Both the position numbers and the translations under genes were made by a program. The notes below the pieces were generated by a model. It made no database searches. It was given only the letters and a program-made list of their open reading frames with translations, and was not told where the DNA came from. A stretch of 64,000 nt of DNA from Sporobacter sp038405045 (GTDB taxonomy: Bacteria; Bacillota; Clostridia; Oscillospirales; Oscillospiraceae): assembly GCA_038405045.1 (NCBI GenBank), contig JBBZIV010000001.1:1165767-1229766 (forward strand), written 5' to 3'. This document shows, piece by piece, positions 16,226 through 23,877 of the stretch. Within the stretch, counting starts at the first letter, position 1; each line of letters opens with the position of its first letter.

Positions 16226-18257
16226 TTTTCCTCCAGTTGTCAAAGACGACGAGGTTATTGAGATCCCACAGAGCCGCCGATTCGTTACCGGTGCCCATAT
16301 CCGATGGGGAGAAGTAGTCTTGATTGAGGTATAAGTAATACGTTTTGCCGTCCTTCGATGTCAGCAGTGCCTGAAGGGCGCTGCTGACGGCTGCGCTGTT
16401 GGCCGTCACGTTTGCCTGAAGTTCAACGGTGCCTTTGGCGATGATGAGTCCTGAAAAATCCCGGTCGACGGTCACATTGCCCGTTGACAGAATGAGGCTT
16501 ACCGTACCGGGGGCCTGGCTGACATTGTAATTTGAAGCATTTGTGACGATCACGCGGACATCGCCGTCTTTTGAATACGTCGTCGTGCCCGAAACAGCGG
16601 CCATTTGGGCATCGTCAAGATAGTATTCAAAGGGGGACGCTTCACCGCCGCCGGGTACCGACTTTGACAGCGTCACGCACAGGTTTTCATAACTGCCTGG
16701 GTACTCGCTGATGGGCGTATTTGAAAATGTTGTTTTGCTGATAACCGATGCAAGACCTGCATTGAAAGTGTACGCCTCGCCGCTGATGTTTTTAATCGCG
16801 TTGTTCATCAGGGTAATGCCATTTGTATACACGGCTGTGTATTTCCCCAGTGCCGTGCTGTTGGCTGCGTAATAATCCCTAAAGTAGTCGTTTGCCCGCT
16901 CGCCTGATGGGAACTTGACACAGAAATAAACAAGCGTGACCGTGTTGCCGCCTTGGCCGATCAGTTTTCGGATGCATTGGATATCGGTTGTGGCCACGCC
17001 ATAGGTGCTCAGAGTGTTGCCGTTTGGGAAGATCGGCTGTGTGACGCTGACATAGCTTTGCAGTGTCGCGTTGCCGGGGTCTGTTTGAATTTGATACGGA
17101 TTGGTGATACCGGCTGTGAGACAGGCAGCCGGGACGAGGTAGACAAGCTGGTCGCTTTTGACGGATATCGACTGCCCCATCAAAACATTGTCCGACGAAT
17201 AGTCAACAAAGCTGTGCCCGGCCAGCGTGAGAACCGAAAGCGCCGACATGTCAAGCAGCGTATGCTTGCCGTTTATGACAATGGCGCTGCTCTCGTCGGG
17301 GTCTGATGATGAGCCGCCATATCCATAGTAGCGCCCGGAGAGGATAGCCTCGGTACCGTCCCCGTGAAGATTTAAGTCGTTGGCAATATAGGCGTTACCG
17401 TAGGAACGGATGATGCCGCCCGTGTCAAGGTCGATATCCCGCGCCCACAGCGATGAGTTGACGTTGAAGTTGACGGCGGCGCTGTTTCGAATCGCAACGG
17501 TTCCGGCACAGACGAAGTTTGACGCGTTGCGGATGTTCAGCGTGTTGCCGTTATTGCTTGTGTTAAAAGCCCCCGCATAGACACTGCCGGTCAATGACAG
17601 CGCGCCGGACGATGTCGTCTGCTGGAGCGCCGTCTCGGCGATCACGGCGAAATTCGGCAGCGAGGAGAGGGTAAGCTGAGACGACTGGAATGTCGTCGGC
17701 GGCGTATCGATGCGGATATCCGTTGTGACGGACGACACATAACCGTTGGCGGAGCTGTACGTGACGGTGAGGTCTTTGAGCGTCACGCTCGTGACCCAGC
17801 CGTCAGCGCTTTGCGTTGTCATCATGGAGCCGGTGAGCGTTACGCGTGTTTTTTCCGTCACATAGCTTAAAAATGCATCCGGATCATATAAGGAAAACGA
17901 ATCATCCGGCAGCGCCAACGTCTCTTTCAGGCTGTCGAGATACGCCGTTTGAAACGTCGTTTTCCGCTGCGTTTCATTGGTTGAATTGTAATTGACGAGA
18001 ACCTCGGTATACGCATCGGAAATGGCCTCCGAAACGGCACCCTGAATACCCGTTCTGACCTCATTAGCGGCAGCCTCGGCGTCATAATAGACGGCCTTGC
18101 CCTCACGGTCAAGCTTTTTCATCTGCATATTGACGAGCGACATATACAGGAGAATCGCCGCCAAGATGATGACGAACGCCATCGTGACGAGGACGGAAAT
18201 GATGGCAGAGCCTCTGTTATCACAAAGGAGCCTTCTGATTTTGACGGTGTTTATCAT
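16215..18257 (-). CDS. large GspK/PilX-like pilus protein
   Basis: A 680-residue protein from the ATG at 18257, which has GGAGG at a good distance (an in-frame ATG at 18305 lies inside the upstream gene). The N-terminus is pilin-like: NRG followed by SAIISVLVTMAF and a long hydrophobic helix, then a charged stretch LDREGKAVYYDAEAA. Unlike true pilins there is no Glu at mature position 5, a feature known for the tip pseudopilin GspK and its relatives. Residues about 200-380 read as a beta-helix/bactofilin-like run of short strands with many Gly, Asn and Ser. Its place among minor prepilins suggests a tip-complex subunit; that is inference. Confidence 0.72.
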   Translation of the reverse strand: MINTVKIRRLLCDNRGSAIISVLVTMAFVIILAAILLYMSLVNMQMKKLDREGKAVYYDAEAAANEVRTGIQGAVSEAISDAYTEVLVNYNSTNETQRKTTFQTAYLDSLKETLALPDDSFSLYDPDAFLSYVTEKTRVTLTGSMMTTQSADGWVTSVTLKDLTVTYSSANGYVSSVTTDIRIDTPPTTFQSSQLTLSSLPNFAVIAETALQQTTSSGALSLTGSVYAGAFNTSNNGNTLNIRNASNFVCAGTVAIRNSAAVNFNVNSSLWARDIDLDTGGIIRSYGNAYIANDLNLHGDGTEAILSGRYYGYGGSSSDPDESSAIVINGKHTLLDMSALSVLTLAGHSFVDYSSDNVLMGQSISVKSDQLVYLVPAACLTAGITNPYQIQTDPGNATLQSYVSVTQPIFPNGNTLSTYGVATTDIQCIRKLIGQGGNTVTLVYFCVKFPSGERANDYFRDYYAANSTALGKYTAVYTNGITLMNNAIKNISGEAYTFNAGLASVISKTTFSNTPISEYPGSYENLCVTLSKSVPGGGEASPFEYYLDDAQMAAVSGTTTYSKDGDVRVIVTNASNYNVSQAPGTVSLILSTGNVTVDRDFSGLIIAKGTVELQANVTANSAAVSSALQALLTSKDGKTYYLYLNQDYFSPSDMGTGNESAALWDLNNLVVFDNWRKNAN

Positions 18258-18276
18258 GCTGCCTCCTGCCATCATA

Positions 18277-19455
18277 TCAGCTGCCAGCGTCGACGGACGT
18301 TTCAAACGTCATGAGCGGGTTGTTAAAATCGTCACCGTGCCTGTAAAGCGTGACGGTGAGCGTGTAAATCCTGTTCGGAATGGTTGTATTAACAAGTTTG
18401 ACGCTGAAATCCTTGCTCTGAAAAAGACTGTCCTGATATATTGAGCCGAAGAGATGGCCCGCGTAATACCGAAACGTCAGCGGCGCTGTTGTGTTGTCGC
18501 AGTTAAAATAGATGCTGCCGTTTGGAATCGGGAGATTGTGTGCATCAAGTTTTTCGGAATCATACGTCTCTTTAAGATTGATCAGCGGCAGATACGTTAG
18601 ATTGGGCTGGCCTTGTTTGATCAGAAAGAAGCTGACGGTCAGATTGCCTCTGTTTTCAATATTGAAGACATCCGATGTATGCAGTGGGTAAAAGAAGAAA
18701 TAAACGCCGTTACTCGGTGTAAAGCTGCCGTTATAAAAGGAATATGTACTGCTTGCCGTATATGTTTTGCCTTGATACACCAGCTCATATCGATACTGGG
18801 CCGTGCAGGAAATAGTTGTGTCGTCTCCGCCAACCGGCGCGATTGTGATTGTCACCGTTCTTTTCATCAGGCTGATGACATCTTCGTCCGTCAGATTGTA
18901 GCCGTCTGACGTCAATTGAAAAACCATGTCGGCAGCGGCGATACCGTCCGGGTCCTCAACACCGCTGTTGGGCTGGTTAAAAATAATATCCATTAATTTG
19001 TAATGGACGATCTCTGTGTCATTTAAAGGATTCGTGTCTTTTTTATACGTTGTCGCGTCCAGCGTAACCATGGCGTCGTACATCTGGCCGCCGGCTGCAA
19101 TACCGGTAAAACCCGCGTGATAGACGCCCGTATCCTCGTACGAGGAGAGGTCCGTGACGGGGGCAAATGAGCCGTCTTCATTCGCCGTATAAAGGCCCGA
19201 GGATGACGCGAGCGACGTGAGGGCTGGTATCCCTGATTTCAGATCGTCGAGAACGGCATTTACGTCGGCAGCTTTGACCGATTCGGCCACGTTCTGCGCC
19301 GCAATTGTCTGGCTGCGCAGACGGCTGGCCTTTGCGGACGTTGACGACGTTGTGACGAAAGCTGTTAGAAGCGGAACGGCGATGATGCCGAGAATGGTGA
19401 TGCCGATTAAGAGCTCCAGAAGTGAAAAGCCCGTGCTACCCAATCTTCTTTTCAT
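18277..19455 (-). CDS. large minor prepilin
   Basis: A 392-residue pilin-like protein with the site TG^FSLLE (Glu5 present) and a hydrophobic helix to about residue 30. It is more than twice the length of an ordinary pilin, the extra being a beta-rich C-terminal half with Tyr/Phe-rich repeats such as SVYFFFYPLH-like sequence. The ATG at 19455 follows GGGAGG; an ATG seven codons upstream does not. It ends 19 bases before the GspK/PilX-like start. Confidence 0.85.
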   Translation of the reverse strand: MKRRLGSTGFSLLELLIGITILGIIAVPLLTAFVTTSSTSAKASRLRSQTIAAQNVAESVKAADVNAVLDDLKSGIPALTSLASSSGLYTANEDGSFAPVTDLSSYEDTGVYHAGFTGIAAGGQMYDAMVTLDATTYKKDTNPLNDTEIVHYKLMDIIFNQPNSGVEDPDGIAAADMVFQLTSDGYNLTDEDVISLMKRTVTITIAPVGGDDTTISCTAQYRYELVYQGKTYTASSTYSFYNGSFTPSNGVYFFFYPLHTSDVFNIENRGNLTVSFFLIKQGQPNLTYLPLINLKETYDSEKLDAHNLPIPNGSIYFNCDNTTAPLTFRYYAGHLFGSIYQDSLFQSKDFSVKLVNTTIPNRIYTLTVTLYRHGDDFNNPLMTFETSVDAGS

Positions 19456-19486
19456 TCCGGCACCTCCCCTCGTCAAAAAAACGCAC

Positions 19487-20149
19487 TCAGCTGCCCATTA
19501 AAACGCTTTTGCCAATGTTGTTGTACGGGATGTCAATTTTATGGTCGTCTATGCCGCGGCCGGTAATATAGTATTTGTTCAGCTTTAACGTGCCAAGAAT
19601 CAGGCCGGACGAGCTGTCAAAATTCAGGGTGAGGCTGTCGAGCGTTGTTTTATCTTTTTGCATATAAATCGATTTCAAAAGATTTTTCAGCTGGCTGTAA
19701 TTCATCGAGGCGCTCACCGTGGACGAGAGGACGTATGCCGTCAGCTCTTTTTTTGTCACCGGTAGTGTGTTGTACGTCGTATCCGCTACACCGGCCAGTT
19801 TTGTCACAACAGCCGGTTCGTCAAACGACAGCGCCGTGACCTTGACGCCGAGATAATTGTCCATATTCGACGCGAGCATGATAAAATCCTCCGGCTGCTC
19901 CATGCTGTAATAATGGCTAAGCAGCGCGTCAACGTCTGCCTTGTCATTGTCAAGCTTCGTTTTCAGGACAGCCTGCTGGCTATTATAGCCGTTTAAGGTG
20001 TTCAATTGCTTTTTGAGTGTATCATTTTCGGCATTCAGCTCTTCCGTTTTCCCGGAAAAGTTCAGATAGACGAAGAAGTAGCTGGCCAGCAGCAACAGAA
20101 CGCCCGCGCAGATCAGAAGAAGTTTCACCGTTTTTTTCGGAATGCTCAT
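19487..20149 (-). CDS. pilO: PilO-like type IV pilus inner-membrane assembly protein
   Basis: A 220-residue bitopic protein: cytoplasmic Lys-rich start, one membrane helix at about 8-30, a coiled coil (KTEELNAENDTLKKQLNTL), then a ferredoxin-like alpha/beta domain. That is the PilO plan, and it sits directly after the PilM-PilN gene as in classical pil operons. Sequence similarity among PilO proteins is low, so the call depends on layout and neighbours. RBS GGGGGCGAGG is close to the ATG. Confidence 0.8.
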   Translation of the reverse strand: MSIPKKTVKLLLICAGVLLLLASYFFVYLNFSGKTEELNAENDTLKKQLNTLNGYNSQQAVLKTKLDNDKADVDALLSHYYSMEQPEDFIMLASNMDNYLGVKVTALSFDEPAVVTKLAGVADTTYNTLPVTKKELTAYVLSSTVSASMNYSQLKNLLKSIYMQKDKTTLDSLTLNFDSSSGLILGTLKLNKYYITGRGIDDHKIDIPYNNIGKSVLMGS

Positions 20150-20167
20150 ATCCCTCGCCCCCTTTCG

Positions 20168-22048
20168 TTATTGTGCCGGTGTCGCGCCGCCTGTTGGCGT
20201 TGTACCGCCTGTCGGCGTTGTACCGCCTGTCGGCGTTGTACCGCCTGTCGGCGTTGTGCCTCCTGTTGGCGTTGTACCGCCTGTCGGCGTTGTACCGCCT
20301 GTCGGCGTTGTACCGCCTGTCGGCGTTGTGCCTCCTGTTGGCGTTATACCACTTGTCGGCGTAGAATCCGGCGACGTGCCGGGTGACGGCGATACTGGAT
20401 CTGTTGACCCATCACCGGGGGACGGCGAAACGGTCTCATTGGCCGGTTGCGTACTGGGTGACGGCGTCGCGGCGGTCTGTTCAAGCTCAGCGTATTGACA
20501 GCTGACGGTGAAGGTTACCATTGTGGCGCCTGTGACATCGTTTGTTTCAGACATCTGGCCGACGGTAACTCCCGCAATCGTCTTAAACGCCCGAAGCTGC
20601 TGTATCGTTTTGGCCGCCGCAATTTTTGACGAAACGGTGATATTCATACTAATGCCGTCCTTCGTGCAGGTGGCGGAGAGAATGGTGATCTCCGACGGCA
20701 TTTTCAACTCCAGCTCATTTATAAACTCAAGCAGCTGATCGTTTGGCGACGCGATTTGTGTTTCAAGCGCCGTTAAATCGCTTTTATATTTGTTATAGGC
20801 AACATAGTTGTCATGTATCGTCTCGACAGACGATAAATCGCTGATCTTTTTCTCCAGACTCTTTTTTTCTGCCTGCGCGGCAATATACCCTAAAATAGTG
20901 ACGCCCGATAAAACGATGGCCGCGGCGGTAAACGCAACTAAAAGCGTCACGCCGAGTGACAGCGACTCCGGATTCTTCGATGCGTCCTTTTTCTTTGTTT
21001 TGGAAAACTGCTCCGGAATAAAGTCGACAGGGGCAACTGCGGCGCCGATACAGGAGATATACTGCATCAGGGCACCGGCCATGCTGGCAGGTGCCGACAC
21101 CTTGTCAAGCTTCTGCATCACGGTGACCGTGTGACCCGTTGATTCGGCGACGGCGTCACGCAAGCCGGCAAGCGGCGCGCCGACTCCCGTCAAAACGAGT
21201 TCTTCGATGGGGGTTTCCCAGTTGGAGGAATTGAAATAGTCTGCCAGGCGGGTGATATTGCCGACGAGTCGTGATAAATAGTCATTAATTTCGCTCGCGA
21301 GTGTGTCATCATCGAAGTCTGGTTTAAACAGCTCGCCACTGAGCTCTCTGAGCGTTGTGAGATAGTCGCCTTCACCTTTATTTGTACCGCCCATGTAGGC
21401 GAGAACATAGTCGTCCACACCGCTTGGAAACGTTCGCTGCATGAGAAGCTTGTTCTTTTTGACGACCGTTGTTATCGTATACGCCCCGCTGACGTCGATA
21501 TACATGGTGACGCCCTCTGCGTGCAGCGTCTCCAAGAGGCGGAACTGGCTGTTACCGCAATAGTCGAGTGCCTGTATGGAAAGGCCCGCCATGTTTGCCA
21601 GACGGAAATACCCCTCTAATATCGACAGGGGCGCCGCCATCACGAGCAAGCGGCAGCCGGCATCGTCCCCTGTCATCTTGCGCTCCTGCAGCGTGTATGT
21701 AATATGGTATTTGCTCATATCAACCGGGAAATAATCTGAGGCATTGGCCTCGACGATCGACTTGATTTTGTTATCTTTAACAGGTGGGATCGTCACCTCG
21801 CGGATGGCAATACGGCCGGAAGCAATCGTAAAAATTACCTTTTTGTTTTTCAGGCTATAGCGGGTCAGGTTTTCGCTTAACGCCGCCGCAACAGCCTCGG
21901 GATCTCTAATTTCCCCGTCCACAACGGCGTCGGGCGGTGTCTGGAACATCGCACAGCCGCTCACCCGCCGCGCGCCCGGCCCCATGACCGTCTCACACAC
22001 CTTAATGAGCCGCTCGCCAATTTCAATGCCAAGAACTTTCGTGGCCAT
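20168..22048 (-). CDS. PilM-PilN fusion protein with a Thr/Pro/Gly repeat tail
   Basis: One polypeptide of about 626 residues carries what are normally two genes. Residues 1-330 are an actin-like PilM ATPase fold (KVLGIEIGERLIKV, FPVDMSKYHITY, VLTGVGAPLAGL). A membrane helix at about 360-385 is followed by a coiled coil and a ferredoxin-like domain that match PilN. After residue 525 a Ser/Pro/Thr-rich linker leads to about nine copies of TPTGG and the end ATPAQ. The start lies within a short ambiguous patch: ATG 22066, GTG, or ATG 22048, the last being nearest to the conserved start. In the pilus machine PilM-PilN-PilO link the cytoplasmic motor to the pilus base. The repeat tail would be outside the membrane. 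Confidence 0.82.
   Translation of the reverse strand: MATKVLGIEIGERLIKVCETVMGPGARRVSGCAMFQTPPDAVVDGEIRDPEAVAAALSENLTRYSLKNKKVIFTIASGRIAIREVTIPPVKDNKIKSIVEANASDYFPVDMSKYHITYTLQERKMTGDDAGCRLLVMAAPLSILEGYFRLANMAGLSIQALDYCGNSQFRLLETLHAEGVTMYIDVSGAYTITTVVKKNKLLMQRTFPSGVDDYVLAYMGGTNKGEGDYLTTLRELSGELFKPDFDDDTLASEINDYLSRLVGNITRLADYFNSSNWETPIEELVLTGVGAPLAGLRDAVAESTGHTVTVMQKLDKVSAPASMAGALMQYISCIGAAVAPVDFIPEQFSKTKKKDASKNPESLSLGVTLLVAFTAAAIVLSGVTILGYIAAQAEKKSLEKKISDLSSVETIHDNYVAYNKYKSDLTALETQIASPNDQLLEFINELELKMPSEITILSATCTKDGISMNITVSSKIAAAKTIQQLRAFKTIAGVTVGQMSETNDVTGATMVTFTVSCQYAELEQTAATPSPSTQPANETVSPSPGDGSTDPVSPSPGTSPDSTPTSGITPTGGTTPTGGTTPTGGTTPTGGTTPTGGTTPTGGTTPTGGTTPTGGTTPTGGATPAQ
20186..20366. repeat. 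18-bp tandem repeat (minisatellite) in the PilM-PilN gene
   Basis: About ten in-frame copies of an 18-base unit (CCGCCTGTCGGCGTTGTA on the plus strand) encode the TPTGG repeats; nine are clear and one is degenerate. Variant units containing GTGCCTCC recur every fourth copy, giving a 72-base higher-order period, so the array seems to have grown by duplicating a four-unit block. Confidence 0.92.
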
Positions 22049-22108
22049 GCTCACACCCGCTCCCATATCATTTCAGTCACTATATAAAAAAGCTTAAACT
22101 TTGATTTC

Positions 22109-22870
22109 TCACAGTAAAAACAGCGCAAGATAGGCGTTTATCAAGCCGCCGCCCCACAGGGCGGCAATAAAGATGCCCATAGAAAGGTACGGCCCGAAGG
22201 CCAGCTGATGCCCCGTGCGCGTGATGACCATGCGCAGCAGATGGATGATGCTGCCGAGAACGCAGCCCAGAAAAAACGCGAGGATTATAAGCTTCCAGCC
22301 GAGGATGAGACCGCAGACGGCCATGAGCTTCACGTCGCCGCCGCCAACGCCGCGCCCGCCGCTTATTAACAAGATCAGTAAGAGCGGCAAACCGACGGCA
22401 CCAGCGCCAATGAGATATAAGCTCCAGCTCCCAACGTCCGTCACAACACGCGCGATGCCGACAGCCAGAAGAAAATAAATGAAGCCTTCCGGAATTTCAA
22501 GCGTTCTAAAGTCTATGACACTCAGCGCCAGAAGCGCTGAGGTCATAGAACAATAGAGCAGCGTTTCGATGGAAAAGCCAAAACGATTGTAGATAATGGC
22601 GAACAAGATGCCGGTTGATGCCTCAACAAGGGGGTATTGGGCAGAAATCGGGCTCTTGCAGCCGTTGCAGCGGCCGCTTAGAAAAAGCCAGCTGAAAACG
22701 GGAATGAGCTCAAACCAGCGGAGCTTTTTTAGGCAGCGCGGGCAGTGCGAGGGCGCCGTCACAATGCTCTCACCCGCCGGGATTCTGAGCATGCAGACAT
22801 TGAGAAAGCTGCCGATCAGAAGGCCGAACAGGACGATAACGATATACGGAATAGCCGGATATAGCAGCAT
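22109..22870 (-). CDS. pilD: type IV prepilin peptidase/N-methyltransferase
   Basis: Membrane aspartyl protease that cleaves and methylates prepilins, 253 residues. Both catalytic aspartates are visible: Asp120 in LSVIDFRTLEIP and Asp179 in the GGGD signature (GVGGGDVKLM). The N-terminal zinc motif with two CxxC pairs (C43/C46 and C68/C71) needed for the methyltransferase half is intact. Six or more hydrophobic segments follow. The ATG at 22870 follows AAAGGA; an upstream in-frame ATG would overlap pilA. The only prepilin peptidase in the window, it would process pilA and the minor prepilins. Confidence 0.94.
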   Translation of the reverse strand: MLLYPAIPYIVIVLFGLLIGSFLNVCMLRIPAGESIVTAPSHCPRCLKKLRWFELIPVFSWLFLSGRCNGCKSPISAQYPLVEASTGILFAIIYNRFGFSIETLLYCSMTSALLALSVIDFRTLEIPEGFIYFLLAVGIARVVTDVGSWSLYLIGAGAVGLPLLLILLISGGRGVGGGDVKLMAVCGLILGWKLIILAFFLGCVLGSIIHLLRMVITRTGHQLAFGPYLSMGIFIAALWGGGLINAYLALFLL

Positions 22871-22926
22871 TGGACGGCGTCCTTTCTGGTGAACTAAGAA
22901 ACTTAATTTCCTAAAACCGTACTTAA

Positions 22927-23385
22927 TCAGGCCCAAGCAGATGTCGCAGCGCCAACACCGTTTGTAAATGTAACAGTAATTGTATAGGTATCAGATGCGG
23001 CCGCTTTGTGTGCGTTTGATTGAATCGCCTTAGTCGCATAACCTGGCAAAGCGCTGGCTAACGCAGCAGCAACAGCTGCATTGTCATTTCCCGTGACAGC
23101 AACGGAACCATTAGTCCATGTAACGACAAAGTTCTCATCGATTGTTGCTGAAAAATCATCGTCACTCAAAATAACTCGAGTTGTACTCAGAAGTGAATCA
23201 GCAAACGTATTATCAGCAGACACTCTCGATTTCTCCACGTACTTCAGGTATTGCGGGGCGAGGATGGCGACGAGAACGGCCATGATGGCGATGACGATGA
23301 TGAGCTCGACGAGCGAGAAGCCCTTGTTGCCAAGTGCTCTGCGTTTATTCAGGTTATTGCGGCTTTTTTGCATTAACTGCATCAT
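22927..23385 (-). CDS. pilA: major type IV prepilin
   Basis: A 152-residue pilin: leader ending NKG, cleavage KG^FSLVE with Glu5, the long helix FSLVELIIVIAIMAVLVAIL and APQYLKYVEKSR, then a C-terminal globular domain that is Ala/Thr-rich and short. The size fits a major pilin. The ATG at 23385 follows GAAGG by 10 bases; the ATG at 23406 has no site. Unlike its neighbours it has its own leader with a c-di-GMP riboswitch and terminator upstream, and candidate promoters, so its expression is set separately from pilBTC. Confidence 0.93.
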   Translation of the reverse strand: MMQLMQKSRNNLNKRRALGNKGFSLVELIIVIAIMAVLVAILAPQYLKYVEKSRVSADNTFADSLLSTTRVILSDDDFSATIDENFVVTWTNGSVAVTGNDNAAVAAALASALPGYATKAIQSNAHKAAASDTYTITVTFTNGVGAATSAWA

Positions 23386-23571
23386 TTTTGTTTTACCTTC
23401 TTTCATTTAATTCGTGCCCAGTAAGCGGGCCGGCCGGTTTTTTTGACAGTTGCCTTTCAATTCACAACTTAAACGCCGCCCGCCCCCCTCAAAGCGCGGG
23501 TGCCGTTTAATGCCGGGATTCGTTGCCTTGAAAATGTCATCTCTATATCGTCTCTTCTTTTTTTTACCAAT

Positions 23572-23606
23572 AAAAAACCTCCTTTACCGAAATTTCGGAA
23601 AGGAGG
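23572..23606 (-). terminator. intrinsic terminator in the pilA leader (riboswitch expression platform)
   Basis: On the minus strand CCTCCTTT-c-CGAA, AATT, TTCG-g-t-AAAGGAGG is followed by TTTTTTATT. It begins about 17 bases after the riboswitch aptamer, so it is the likely switching element. A shared CCGAAATT between the aptamer 3' end and the terminator 5' arm allows a competing pairing. Confidence 0.9.
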
Positions 23607-23622
23607 CAAACACTGCATACCC

Positions 23623-23718
23623 TTCAATTTCGGCAACTGGCAGTCATAGCCGACGAGCGGCCTTAGACCCTAAGCTTTGCGTCCCTGCTTTTCAACAGGT
23701 TTGCTATTATCGATTGAA
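23623..23718 (-). ncRNA. cyclic-di-GMP-I (GEMM-I) riboswitch aptamer upstream of pilA
   Basis: On the minus strand the core signatures are in order: AGCAAACC, a GAAA-capped P2 (CCTGTTGAAAAGCAGG), GGGACGCAAAGC, GGGTCTAAGG, then a variable P3 and TATGACTGCCAGTTGCC. P1 can be drawn from TTCAAT (23713-23718) and ATTGAA (23623-23628). These are the class I consensus blocks known from Vibrio Vc2 and Clostridium examples. It senses c-di-GMP and is followed by a terminator and then pilA. Whether the ligand turns pilA on or off is not decided by what I can see. Confidence 0.93.
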
Positions 23719-23770
23719 TTAACTGACAACTTGTCAAGTTAACGGTACCATGACACGTTAAAGGTGTCAA
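23719..23770 (-). promoter_or_regulatory. candidate pilA promoter region with two inverted repeats
   Basis: Two minus-strand TTGACA hexamers (23770-23765 and 23737-23732) lie just before the riboswitch. Each is part of a palindrome: TGACAC-GTTAAAG-GTGTCA (23751-23769) and a near-perfect 24-base TTAAC..TGACAA-C-TTGTCA..GTTAA (23719-23742). The -10 elements at proper distance are weak (TACCGT). It reads like a regulated promoter, but the exact start is not decided. Confidence 0.4.
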
Positions 23771-23877
23771 GTGTTTATCTCACTTTTTCTCACATTTCGT
23801 CACTTTTTTCAGTTTTTGGTGAAAATCATGAAGATAGGCCGTGTATTCAATCGGTATTGCCGGAAGGAGAACGCGCG

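Noticed and set aside
20186..20366. Repeat array that could suggest CRISPR
   Set aside because: Units are contiguous with no spacers, are in frame and encode TPTGG within a gene; no cas genes are nearby.
23572..23718. Direction of riboswitch control (ligand OFF by P1/terminator competition)
   Set aside because: The possible competing pair covers only the inner part of the terminator, so ON or OFF could not be decided by eye.
23450..23722. 90-codon plus-strand frame in the pilA leader
   Set aside because: It lies across the riboswitch and terminator on the other strand and has no motif or binding site.
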